Shown: piece by piece, positions 57,873 through 64,000 of the stretch | Numbering within the stretch: the first letter of the stretch is position 1 | How the letters are laid out: every line of letters starts with the position of its first letter | Assembly: GCA_002494495.1 (NCBI GenBank) | Contig: DACB01000015.1 | Location: 93,465 to 157,464 of the forward strand | Length of the DNA: 64,000 bases | From: Methanobacterium sp. UBA294 | Lineage (GTDB): Archaea > Methanobacteriota > Methanobacteria > Methanobacteriales > Methanobacteriaceae | Direction: 5' to 3' | Notes under the pieces: generated by a model | Seen by the model: the letters and a program-made list of their open reading frames with translations, nothing else | Told to the model about the DNA's origin: nothing | The model's database searches: none | Translations under genes and position numbers: made by a program

Positions 57873-58450
57873 GATAATTCCTCTTCAATTTTTTCTTTAA
57901 TGCTGGTGAAGTGCTCAGGTAGTTTGGATGGTTCAATGCCCTTTTCCTGGTATTTGGAAAATATCTCTTTTGTTTCTTTATCACCCAGGTCCTGAGCATA
58001 TTTTGCAATATGTTCCCCATTTATCCTTTCATCAGCGGGTAGGACTGATTCGTTGTGTGGTATGTCCAATCCAGAGTCCACTGCACCCTTGAGTACTGCG
58101 TATAATTTTGAACCTTTAAGTGATGTTTTAAGACCGATATCCAGGGTGGTCTCCTGTATTCCATTTTTTATAGCCTTTTTTCCAGCCATAAAACCAGTTA
58201 GGTATGCTGCAGAGATGTTCTTCCCACCTGCCTTCCAGCCTAACTTCTCAAGTTCCTTGGAGTTAACTGCCACCAGGGTTTCATCTCCCTCAGTTTTTGT
58301 GGTGACCACCTGGGCAATGATATGCTTATTGGAAAATCTTACAACAAACCTGTATTTGTTCTGTCCCACAAGCTTTAATCTGGCTTTATAGTCAGTCTTT
58401 CCTTCTTTTCTTCTTTTGAATCCTAATTTGTATCTTGAACTGTGTGCCAT
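57869..58450 (-). CDS. rpl18: 50S ribosomal protein L18
   Basis: 193 residues, archaeal uL18, which binds 5S rRNA. SSRYKLGFKRRKEGKTDYKA, RFVVRFSNKHIIAQVVTTKT, AAYLTGFMAGKKAIKNGIQE and LDIPHNESVLPADERINGEH are conserved blocks. Overlaps the rps5 start by four bases, so the two are coupled. Confidence 0.97.
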   Translation of the reverse strand: MAHSSRYKLGFKRRKEGKTDYKARLKLVGQNKYRFVVRFSNKHIIAQVVTTKTEGDETLVAVNSKELEKLGWKAGGKNISAAYLTGFMAGKKAIKNGIQETTLDIGLKTSLKGSKLYAVLKGAVDSGLDIPHNESVLPADERINGEHIAKYAQDLGDKETKEIFSKYQEKGIEPSKLPEHFTSIKEKIEEELS

Positions 58451-58465
58451 AAATTATTCCCCCAA

Positions 58466-58912
58466 TTATCTGAGAAGATCATGATCCCGAGCATAGGTCT
58501 TCATGTATGATTTGCTTCGGAATGCACCACCTTTAGCCATGTTGTAAAGCTTACGATAAGTGGTCTTGTTTATCTCCCTGTTATCTCTCATATTCTTTAA
58601 ATCAGTTCTTAAGGCCCTTATTGTGGTCATCCAGGCTTTCTTCTTGGGGTTTCTTGCCCCTTTAGCCCCTTTTATGCTTCCACGGCCTTTCCTTTTTCCT
58701 TTCTTCTTCTGTGCTGCGATCTTCTTAGAACGGTAACTGCTTATCCCTTTTTTGGGTTTAGCCTTTATTACTCCATTTCCAATGAGTTGCTTGACACCTT
58801 CTCTGGTTATAGCCCGGGATACTTCCTCAGTATTCTCGGGATCTATCCAGACCCGGTTCACGCCGACTTTAAGAATGTCAGCAGCTATCCTTTTTTGAGT
58901 AGTAAGATTCAA
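58466..58912 (-). CDS. rpl19e: 50S ribosomal protein L19e
   Basis: 148 residues, archaeal/eukaryotic eL19. LTTQKRIAADILKVGVNRVW and WIDPENTEEVSRAITREGVK form the N-terminal domain; the very basic middle (AAQKKKGKRKGRGSIKGAKG) and a long C-terminal helix follow. The start is TTG, supported by a strong AAGGAGGT upstream. Confidence 0.96.
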   Translation of the reverse strand: MNLTTQKRIAADILKVGVNRVWIDPENTEEVSRAITREGVKQLIGNGVIKAKPKKGISSYRSKKIAAQKKKGKRKGRGSIKGAKGARNPKKKAWMTTIRALRTDLKNMRDNREINKTTYRKLYNMAKGGAFRSKSYMKTYARDHDLLR

Positions 58913-59011
58913 TTTAAAAAACCTCCTTAACAGCCCCTTTTAGGCTGAAGTCATTTTTTTTATATTATAATTATTATTTCCTTAAATTTGGTTCCTGTTG
59001 GAATCATAAGA

Positions 59012-59341
59012 TTATCCGTTGAGTATCTTGATTCCCAGTTCCTTAGCTTTTATTAGGAGTTGTTCCCTTTTTCTCCCGCCTACTGTGGAACTGATTCTTC
59101 CGGCCTGTTTTTCTGGGTCTATGTTTTCCAGATCTGGGATGTTGGATACCAGTACATCCTGATATCCGGATGGGTGTAATCCTCTGGTTTCTTTAGGAGA
59201 TCTGTATCCGATACTGGGCATTGCTGGTTTCCTTGCCTCGTATCTTCTTCTTTTACTGGTTTTTCCCCGAGCTTTCCTCCATTTGTCCCCTAGTTTTTTG
59301 TATCTGTGCCATTCCTGTCGTTTAAAATGTGGTTTCTTCAT
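59012..59341 (-). CDS. rpl32e: 50S ribosomal protein L32e
   Basis: 109 residues, a short archaeal eL32. KKPHFKRQEWHRYKKLGDKW, RYEARKPAMPSIGYRSPKET and RGLHPSGYQDVLVSNIPDLE are family blocks; the N-terminal extension present in some archaeal and eukaryotic members is absent. GGGTGATCCACA precedes the ATG. Confidence 0.96.
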   Translation of the reverse strand: MKKPHFKRQEWHRYKKLGDKWRKARGKTSKRRRYEARKPAMPSIGYRSPKETRGLHPSGYQDVLVSNIPDLENIDPEKQAGRISSTVGGRKREQLLIKAKELGIKILNG

Positions 59342-59356
59342 TGTGGATCACCCTAT

Positions 59357-59890
59357 TTATTCCTGGCTTACCAGGTATATACCGTCCTGGAATACCCTGG
59401 GATCTTTCCCTTTAATTTTTGTGGCCTGTTCTATGTTGGCCATGGTCTGTCCTACTTCTTCCTTGTTTATACCTTCAACTAGGACCTCATCGCCTTTTAC
59501 CGTGACCTTGGTTTTGCCCAGTATCTTGGCGGTTCGGTGGTATCTCTCCCCAAGGAAGTTATCTATAATTACCTTACCATCAGTTACTTTGACTGTCATG
59601 GGAAAGTGAGCGTAAACAATTTTCATCTTGTAAATGAATCCATCAGTTAATCCTATTATCATGTTGTTTATATGGGATTTTATTGTTCCCAACATGGCTT
59701 TATCCCTTTTTTTAGGGAAGGGAGCTTCTAATATGATTTTGTCATTGTCTCTGGTGATTTTGATATTTCTTGATTTAAACTTTCTTTTAAGTTCACCCTG
59801 AGGTCCGGTAACCACAACTTCATTGTTTATAGTTACATCTACTCCCTCTGGTATGGGGATTTCTTCCTTAAGAAGTGCTACTTGAGCCAT
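59357..59890 (-). CDS. rpl6: 50S ribosomal protein L6
   Basis: 177 residues, archaeal uL6. The ATG at 59890 is chosen: GGTGATAATA precedes it and the protein begins AQVALLKEEIPIPEGVDVTI; the longer frame upstream overlaps rps8. TGPQGELKRKFKSRNIKITR and GTIKSHINNMIIGLTDGFIY are diagnostic, as is the C-terminal IKGKDPRVFQDGIYLVSQE. Confidence 0.97.
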   Translation of the reverse strand: MAQVALLKEEIPIPEGVDVTINNEVVVTGPQGELKRKFKSRNIKITRDNDKIILEAPFPKKRDKAMLGTIKSHINNMIIGLTDGFIYKMKIVYAHFPMTVKVTDGKVIIDNFLGERYHRTAKILGKTKVTVKGDEVLVEGINKEEVGQTMANIEQATKIKGKDPRVFQDGIYLVSQE

Positions 59891-59900
59891 TATTATCACC

Positions 59901-60293
59901 TTAGTAAATGTAAGCCAGAAGCCTGCCACCAATTCCCTTTTCCTTGGCTTCCTTGTGGGTCATTATACCCTGGGATGTGGTCATGATCATTATGCCGAAG
60001 TTCTTGCTGGGCAGGTATCTCATTTCAAATTTTTCAAATTCATCTTGTTTTACGGCGTGTCTGGGCTTTATCACACCGCACTTGTTTATATTCCCTTCGA
60101 GTTCAATGATGAATTGTCCTGCTTTTCCATCATCCACGAACTCAAATTCTCCAATGTATTCTTCCTTCTGCATTGTTCTTAAAACATGCCCAATCATCTT
60201 CGATGCTGGCTTTATGGTGCAGGTGTTGTTTCCCTGCAGCTCATTGTTTCGCATGTTAGTAAGAGCATCTGCCAGAGGATCCATGAGTGTCAT
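59901..60293 (-). CDS. rps8: 30S ribosomal protein S8
   Basis: 130 residues, the standard archaeal uS8 length when the ATG at 60293 is used; the longer frame runs back into rps14. MDPLADALTNMRNNELQGNN, VLRTMQKEEYIGEFEFVDDG and MIMTTSQGIMTHKEAKEKGI are conserved; the last holds the rRNA-binding signature. AGAGGT lies about 11 bases before the ATG, a longer spacing than in its neighbours. Confidence 0.96.
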   Translation of the reverse strand: MTLMDPLADALTNMRNNELQGNNTCTIKPASKMIGHVLRTMQKEEYIGEFEFVDDGKAGQFIIELEGNINKCGVIKPRHAVKQDEFEKFEMRYLPSKNFGIMIMTTSQGIMTHKEAKEKGIGGRLLAYIY

Positions 60294-60306
60294 TTTTTTT
60301 ATACCT

Positions 60307-60450
60307 CTAGTTGTATTTTTTAAATCCAATTTTTGATGCAAGTTCTCTGAAACACTGTCTGCATAACATAAGCCCGTATCTCCTTACCAGGGCAGAGTGA
60401 TCTCCACATCTTCTGCATTGTCTTGATGCCTTTCCGTATTTTTTTGGCAA
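60307..60450 (-). CDS. rps14: 30S ribosomal protein S14, zinc type
   Basis: A 47-residue protein: PKKYGKASRQCRRCGDHSAL, VRRYGLMLCRQCFRELASKI and GFKKYN. The zinc ligands are C12, C15, C30 and C33. The start is TTG; its ribosome site GGTGAT is formed by the last codons of rpl5, whose stop is one base upstream. The position between rpl5 and rps8 is the standard one. Confidence 0.97.
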   Translation of the reverse strand: MPKKYGKASRQCRRCGDHSALVRRYGLMLCRQCFRELASKIGFKKYN

Positions 60451-60451
60451 G

Positions 60452-60961
60452 TTAATCACCTATCTTAACGTTGAAATTTTCCTTCATAAACTCCTGGGTT
60501 TCCTCTGGAGTGACCTGGTGTTTTGCTGGTACTTTTTTCCGTTGCATTTTCCTCTTCTTTATCCGGTAACCTGGTTTTTCAAAGGTTAATGATATATTCA
60601 TACCGAATATACCTATGTCCGGGTCGTAGCGTATTCCGGGTATATCGATGTGTTCCTCTATTCCGAAGGACAGGTTACCGTTCCTATCGAACTGTCTGGA
60701 TTTTAAACTGTTACCGATACCACTTAGGATGAGTTTTATGGCATTATCAGCCCTTTCATCACGCAGAGTGACTTTACAAGCTATGGGCTGGTTTTTCCTA
60801 ATACCAAATTCTGGGTTGGTTACCTTGGAATAGGTACGTACCGGCTGCTGTTGGGTCAGGGATGTGAGCAATTTCTCTGCACGGACGAGTTTTTCGCCGG
60901 CTTCCCCTACACCAATGTTAATGGTGGCCTTGGCAATTTTAACTTCTTCCATAGGGTTCAT
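60452..60961 (-). CDS. rpl5: 50S ribosomal protein L5
   Basis: 169 residues, archaeal uL5, which contacts 5S rRNA and the P-site tRNA. VKIAKATINIGVGEAGEKLV, TYSKVTNPEFGIRKNQPIAC and RYDPDIGIFGMNISLTFEKP are conserved. GGAGGTAAATAAGA before the ATG is made by the final codons and stop of rps4e. Confidence 0.97.
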   Translation of the reverse strand: MNPMEEVKIAKATINIGVGEAGEKLVRAEKLLTSLTQQQPVRTYSKVTNPEFGIRKNQPIACKVTLRDERADNAIKLILSGIGNSLKSRQFDRNGNLSFGIEEHIDIPGIRYDPDIGIFGMNISLTFEKPGYRIKKRKMQRKKVPAKHQVTPEETQEFMKENFNVKIGD

Positions 60962-60963
60962 TC

Positions 60964-61692
60964 TTATTTACCTCCAGGAAGTGTTATTAACGGTTTTTCC
61001 TCGCCTAATACAAACACATAATCCTTAAGGGTCTGGAAGGTTTTTCCACTTTTTGATTCAATTACCACGGTGTTGGGCATGGAGGATTTGGTTATGGTTA
61101 TATCCTTTATGGTTCCCCTCTCACCGATGTGTTTTCCACCGGTGACCATGCCTAGTGTGCCTGCTTCAAATTTGATATGATCTTTAATTTCCTGAGAGGG
61201 GACTCTCATCTTCACCACATCTGCAGTTTTGTACTGGTCCTCTGTCAGGACGTTTCTGCCGTCGTGTAGATTTAACTGTATTTTACCATTTTTAAGGGTG
61301 GTTTTATCCACAACACGGCATAGTTTGAATCCCTTATTTCTCTTGGTTATAGGGTGGAGCAAGAGTCGTCCCTTTTCATCGGATAGTACCCGGTAGTACT
61401 TCTCTGATTTGGGTGTTTCAATTACATCCATGAACCCTACTGGGAACTTGTAATCCTTTATGGGTCTTCCATCAACCAGTATATCGCCCCGGTTAATGAT
61501 GATCTTTGCTTCCCGTGCATTGTCTGCAACCTTGAGTATGTCCCTGACTACGATGAGTAAGGGCAATGATTTCTCCAGGGCATGGGATCCTGGACTGGTT
61601 TTAACTGTCCACTTGTATTCTTTGGGATGTATTGGCCATTTCTCCGGTGCCTTGTAACGTTTAAGATGTTTTCTTGAGCCCATTTTTGCCAT
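60964..61692 (-). CDS. rps4e: 30S ribosomal protein S4e
   Basis: 242 residues, archaeal/eukaryotic eS4. HLKRYKAPEKWPIHPKEYKW, the S4-like domain ILKVADNAREAKIIINRGDI, and the KOW part FEAGTLGMVTGGKHIGERGT identify it. It ends LPGGK, whose codons double as the ribosome site of rpl5. Confidence 0.97.
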   Translation of the reverse strand: MAKMGSRKHLKRYKAPEKWPIHPKEYKWTVKTSPGSHALEKSLPLLIVVRDILKVADNAREAKIIINRGDILVDGRPIKDYKFPVGFMDVIETPKSEKYYRVLSDEKGRLLLHPITKRNKGFKLCRVVDKTTLKNGKIQLNLHDGRNVLTEDQYKTADVVKMRVPSQEIKDHIKFEAGTLGMVTGGKHIGERGTIKDITITKSSMPNTVVIESKSGKTFQTLKDYVFVLGEEKPLITLPGGK

Positions 61693-61693
61693 G

Positions 61694-62047
61694 TTATCCC
61701 TTCCTCTCTATTACTTCGTTTCTTTCTTCATCATCTAATTCCAGATCCACCATCATCACGTTGGATGGGTGGACTGGGTGGTAAGTTTGATTTCCGTCAG
61801 GTTTCTGTACTGATACACCATCGATGAACAAACAGTAGTTCCTATGGTCTACCTTCTCCACCTTTCCTTCCTGTTCCTTGAAATCTCCCCGCATCACCAG
61901 TACAGTGTCACCTTTCCTCACCGGGAGAGACCTGGTCTCTAGTTTTTCCCGGAGTTCTTCAGATAGTGTGACAGACATTAGTTTATGGCGCTCATGTAAT
62001 GGCGCTGTAAAGCGGGCTTTCCTCTGTTTTCTTGGCTGTTTTGACAT
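61694..62047 (-). CDS. rpl24: 50S ribosomal protein L24
   Basis: 117 residues, uL24. QPRKQRKARFTAPLHERHKL is the archaeal N-terminal extension. VRKGDTVLVMRGDFKEQEGK is the KOW motif, and GVSVQKPDGNQTYHPVHPSN follows. The ATG comes after GGTGATATAA. One base separates it from rps4e. Confidence 0.97.
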   Translation of the reverse strand: MSKQPRKQRKARFTAPLHERHKLMSVTLSEELREKLETRSLPVRKGDTVLVMRGDFKEQEGKVEKVDHRNYCLFIDGVSVQKPDGNQTYHPVHPSNVMMVDLELDDEERNEVIERKG

Positions 62048-62096
62048 TTATATCACCGTGAATATTTTTTCCTTTATAATTTGATAATTGTTTTAA

Positions 62097-62495
62097 TCAG
62101 ACAATTATGCTGGCTGCACTTCCTATTGAGGGCCAGCGGTCAGCTGCTTCCTTAGCTATTGGTCCTCTTATTTCAGAACCCTTAAGCACTCCATCTGTCG
62201 AGAGTATAACAGCTGCGTTGTCTTCAAATTTTACCCGTAAGCCGTCTGCTCTGCGGTATTCCTTTTTCTGTCTGACCACCACTGCAGTGGTGACTTCTCT
62301 TCTCATTTCCCTGGATCCTTTTTTGACGGAGATGAGTACCATGTCACCTACACCAGCAATGGCTAACCTTCTCCTTACACCTTTGTAGCCCTTTACCGAT
62401 ACAATTTCCACTTCTCTTGCACCGGTGTTATCCACACACTGTAATCTTGCGCCGATGGGTAATGATTTAGATACATTGGATGTGATAGCCTTCAT
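62097..62495 (-). CDS. rpl14: 50S ribosomal protein L14
   Basis: 132 residues, uL14. LPIGARLQCVDNTGAREVEI, GVGDMVLISVKKGSREMRRE and KFEDNAAVILSTDGVLKGSE, GPIAKEAADRWPSIGSAASI are the family blocks. One base separates it from rps17. Confidence 0.97.
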   Translation of the reverse strand: MKAITSNVSKSLPIGARLQCVDNTGAREVEIVSVKGYKGVRRRLAIAGVGDMVLISVKKGSREMRREVTTAVVVRQKKEYRRADGLRVKFEDNAAVILSTDGVLKGSEIRGPIAKEAADRWPSIGSAASIIV

Positions 62496-62496
62496 T

Positions 62497-62814
62497 TCAA
62501 TCTCCCTTGACTTCTATTACCACGAAATGTTTGGTCTTACTTAATGGCCTGCATTCCGCGATTTTAACTGCATCTCCAATGTTTAACTCTATGCAGTCTG
62601 GTTTATGTGCGCTTATCTTTGATTTCCTTTTTTCGTATCTTTCAAATTTTCTGATGAACTTGTAATAGCTTCTTTCTACAGTGATGGTTCTTTCTGCCCT
62701 GTCACTGGTAACGATGCCCTCGAGTATTTGTCCCCTTACTGGTAGGTCCCCGTGGAAGGGGCAGTTAGGGTCATCGCATTTGTTTTTTGGTTCTGTAACG
62801 TCGATACCAATCAT
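62497..62814 (-). CDS. rps17: 30S ribosomal protein S17
   Basis: 105 residues, archaeal uS17. The N-terminus has CDDPNCPFHGDLPVRGQILE, with a small Cys/His pair; RAERTITVERSYYKFIRKFE and KISAHKPDCIELNIGDAVKI, then CRPLSKTKHFVVIEV, form the OB fold. GGTGATCAT precedes the ATG. Confidence 0.97.
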   Translation of the reverse strand: MIGIDVTEPKNKCDDPNCPFHGDLPVRGQILEGIVTSDRAERTITVERSYYKFIRKFERYEKRKSKISAHKPDCIELNIGDAVKIAECRPLSKTKHFVVIEVKGD

Positions 62815-62882
62815 ATGATCACCTTCTGATTAAATTTTCCTTTAATAAATTTAGTAAACTTGTAATTTTTTTGCTGCTCTTA

Positions 62883-63167
62883 TTACCAGGTTTTTTTATA
62901 TCTCTTTTTTATCCTGTTTTCCGGGCGCATGGCAATTACCTTGCCATTAACCTCCACTTTAACTCCATTGGGCAGGGTGAACTCGAAGACAGCTACTTTT
63001 TTAGGGATGATTTTTTCATTCCCTTGCACATCTTCGAATTTTATGGTATTTTTTGTCTCGTCAACAACCCTTCCCTTCAATCCCTTGTATCCTTCATGTG
63101 AACTTGCAACCACTTCCACATGGAGGCCAACGAATTCATGTCTGAATATGTTTTGAGGAGTTATCAT
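62883..63167 (-). CDS. rnp1: ribonuclease P protein component 1 (Rpp29)
   Basis: 94 residues when started at the ATG at 63167 (ITPQNIFRHEFVGLHVEVVA), the usual archaeal Rpp29 start. A longer frame would overlap the SUI1 gene by 32 bases and add an acidic stretch. SHEGYKGLKGRVVDETKNTI and the end VIAMRPENRIKKRYKKT form the Sm-like barrel. It helps RNase P RNA trim tRNA 5' ends and, in archaea, also binds kink turns with partners. Placed between SUI1 and rps17, as in relatives. No clear ribosome site. Confidence 0.9.
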   Translation of the reverse strand: MITPQNIFRHEFVGLHVEVVASSHEGYKGLKGRVVDETKNTIKFEDVQGNEKIIPKKVAVFEFTLPNGVKVEVNGKVIAMRPENRIKKRYKKTW

Positions 63168-63183
63168 GAGTAAAATATCTGGT

Positions 63184-63525
63184 TTAACGTCTTCTTCTTC
63201 CCCTTGACCTATCATTCCGGGATTTAATTTCTATAGTGTCTGAAGAAAAGCCCATGTTCGCTAGAACTTCCTTTACTTTCCGTTTATGATCCCCTTGAAG
63301 TTCTATCTGGCCTTTTTTTGCAGTTCCTCCGCAGGCGCATTTATTTTTAAGTTCCTTGGTTAATTCTCTTATGTCAATGTCATGCTCATCAATCCCTTCC
63401 ACAATGGTCATGAGCTTTCCGAATCTTCTCCGGACTGTGTAGACCTTAACCTTTTGAATCTCCCTTGCAATCTCTTCACAAACGCAGAGTTCTTCCGGAA
63501 GACCGCATACATCACACACTGTCAT
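63184..63525 (-). CDS. translation initiation factor aIF1 (SUI1 family) with N-terminal zinc ribbon
   Basis: 113 residues. The first part, CDVCGLPEELCVCEE, carries four cysteines (4, 7, 14, 16) of a small zinc ribbon. The SUI1 fold follows: VKVYTVRRRFGKLMTIVEGI, LKNKCACGGTAKKGQIELQG and VLANMGFSSDTIEI. aIF1 checks start-codon pairing on the small subunit. The ATG is next to the rpl29 stop. Confidence 0.95.
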   Translation of the reverse strand: MTVCDVCGLPEELCVCEEIAREIQKVKVYTVRRRFGKLMTIVEGIDEHDIDIRELTKELKNKCACGGTAKKGQIELQGDHKRKVKEVLANMGFSSDTIEIKSRNDRSRGRRRR

Positions 63526-63738
63526 CTATTTATGTTCTCCTTGGGTTTTTTCATTGAGTATAGTTAGTACTCGAGCAATAGTTCTTTTAAGTTCCTTAAT
63601 CTCTCCAGGGTTATCGATGATCCCGGCTGCGGCACTCTTGGATACTATCTTTGAATGCTCGGCCCGGAGTTCCTCTAATTTTTTCTGGATGTCTGCAACT
63701 TCCATTTCCCTTACTTCGTTGCTTCTTATTATTGCCAT
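63526..63738 (-). CDS. rpl29: 50S ribosomal protein L29
   Basis: 70 residues, two antiparallel helices: VREMEVADIQKKLEELRAEH and GEIKELKRTIARVLTILNEK. The uL29 hallmark region is RTIARVLT. It lies between rps3 and the SUI1 factor, as expected. Confidence 0.97.
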   Translation of the reverse strand: MAIIRSNEVREMEVADIQKKLEELRAEHSKIVSKSAAAGIIDNPGEIKELKRTIARVLTILNEKTQGEHK

Positions 63739-63775
63739 AATTATTACATCCCTTAACTTTTAATTCCCAAACTAC

Positions 63776-64000
63776 TTATTTCTGTTCAGCAGCTTTTGCC
63801 CATACTGCTGTTTTAAAGATCTTTTTGGGTTCTTTTTTCTTGGCTGCTTTTTTAGCTGGAGCTTTCTTAGCTGGTTTTTTGGTTGTTTTCTTTGTTGTCT
63901 TCTTGGCTGCTTTCTTAGCCGGGGCCTTCTTTGCTGGTTTCTCTTCAGGCTCTTCAGATTCTTTCTCTGATTCCTCTGCTGGCTCCTCTTTAGCTGCCTT
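63776..64000 (-). CDS. rps3: 30S ribosomal protein S3, C-terminal tail (partial)
   Basis: The frame is open to the right window edge and ends at 63776. The visible 74 residues begin with an acidic stretch (KAAKEEPAEESEKESEEPEE), continue as a lysine/alanine/proline repeat (KPAKKAPAKKAAKKTTKKTT) and end FKTAVWAKAAEQK. The assignment as uS3 rests on gene order, since rps3 precedes rpl29 in archaeal clusters; the folded KH domains are outside the window. The histone-H1-like tail is longer and more basic than usual S3 ends. Confidence 0.75.
   Translation of the reverse strand, partial: KAAKEEPAEESEKESEEPEEKPAKKAPAKKAAKKTTKKTTKKPAKKAPAKKAAKKKEPKKIFKTAVWAKAAEQK

Noticed and set aside
59901..60341. 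Longer 146-residue S8 and 191-residue L6 forms
   Set aside because: The extra N-terminal residues overlap the preceding genes and do not match the archaeal proteins; internal ATG codons have the expected starts.
62883..63215. 110-residue Rpp29 start
   Set aside because: It would overlap the SUI1 gene by 32 bases; the ITPQNIFRHE start matches the archaeal family.

Overview
This 64 kb window comes from a methanogenic archaeon of the Methanobacteriales, most likely Methanobacterium or a close relative. The basis is the archaeal ribosomal protein/secY superoperon with archaeal-only members (L14e, L18e, L19e, L32e, L34e, S4e, RNase P Rpp29, RpoD with a ferredoxin insert, RpoK, RpoN). The archaeal mevalonate/isopentenyl phosphate kinase pathway, purA of the short archaeal type, an intron-bearing tRNA, and Shine-Dalgarno sites of the GGTGAT/GGAGG type (often before TTG starts) agree. 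The genus is inferred from gene order and protein resemblance only.

Region 1 (1-21,030) is a surface-polysaccharide island. It starts inside an ABC exporter ATPase. It then carries several family-2 glycosyltransferases, one of them a giant multidomain enzyme, a DUF1616 membrane protein and a polyprenyl-phosphate sugar-phosphate transferase. It also has UDP-galactopyranose mutase, a hexapeptide acetyltransferase, a SAM methyltransferase, an asparagine-synthase-like protein and a UDP-sugar dehydrogenase. Three different enzymes carry the same two-copy module (FD..YYL..Y.DV....PL.HY...G..E.R). About 9.5-18.7 kb is visibly more AT-rich than the rest, which suggests gene exchange. Two long gaps hold decayed coding fragments.

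Region 2 (21.3-32.5 kb) is mixed accessory and housekeeping DNA: cbiF (B12 synthesis), a tRNA-Gln, a complete ectABC ectoine operon, purA, a serine-acetyltransferase-like protein, and a small-protein regulatory neighbourhood (DGC protein, SHOCT-like protein, DUF2089 zinc-ribbon regulator, DUF169 protein) with an array of palindromes at its divergent promoter. A cation/Ca antiporter and an 800 bp gene-poor gap follow.

Region 3 (32.5-35.4 kb) is a bacterial-type LonA protease behind an ArsR-family regulator that has a strong inverted repeat in its promoter.

Region 4 (35.5-64 kb), all on the minus strand, is the core information-processing superoperon. Read in transcription order from 64 kb down: rps3 (end), rpl29, SUI1, rnp1, rps17, rpl14, rpl24, rps4e, rpl5, rps14, rps8, rpl6, rpl32e, rpl19e, rpl18, rps5, rpl30, rpl15, secY, adkA, DUF106, rpl34e, cmk, rpl14e, truB/cbf5, tRNA-Ser, rps13, rps4, rps11, rpoD, rpl18e, rpl13, rps9, rpoN, a tRNA with intron(s), rpoK, eno, ferredoxin, rps2, MEMO, mevalonate kinase, isopentenyl phosphate kinase, IPP isomerase 2, RNase J, prenyl synthase, gltX. 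rpoN (55 aa), rps14 (47 aa) and the 3' end of rps3 are easy to miss because they are short or cut. Several gaps in this region are filled with 20-24 bp tandem repeats next to stop codons.
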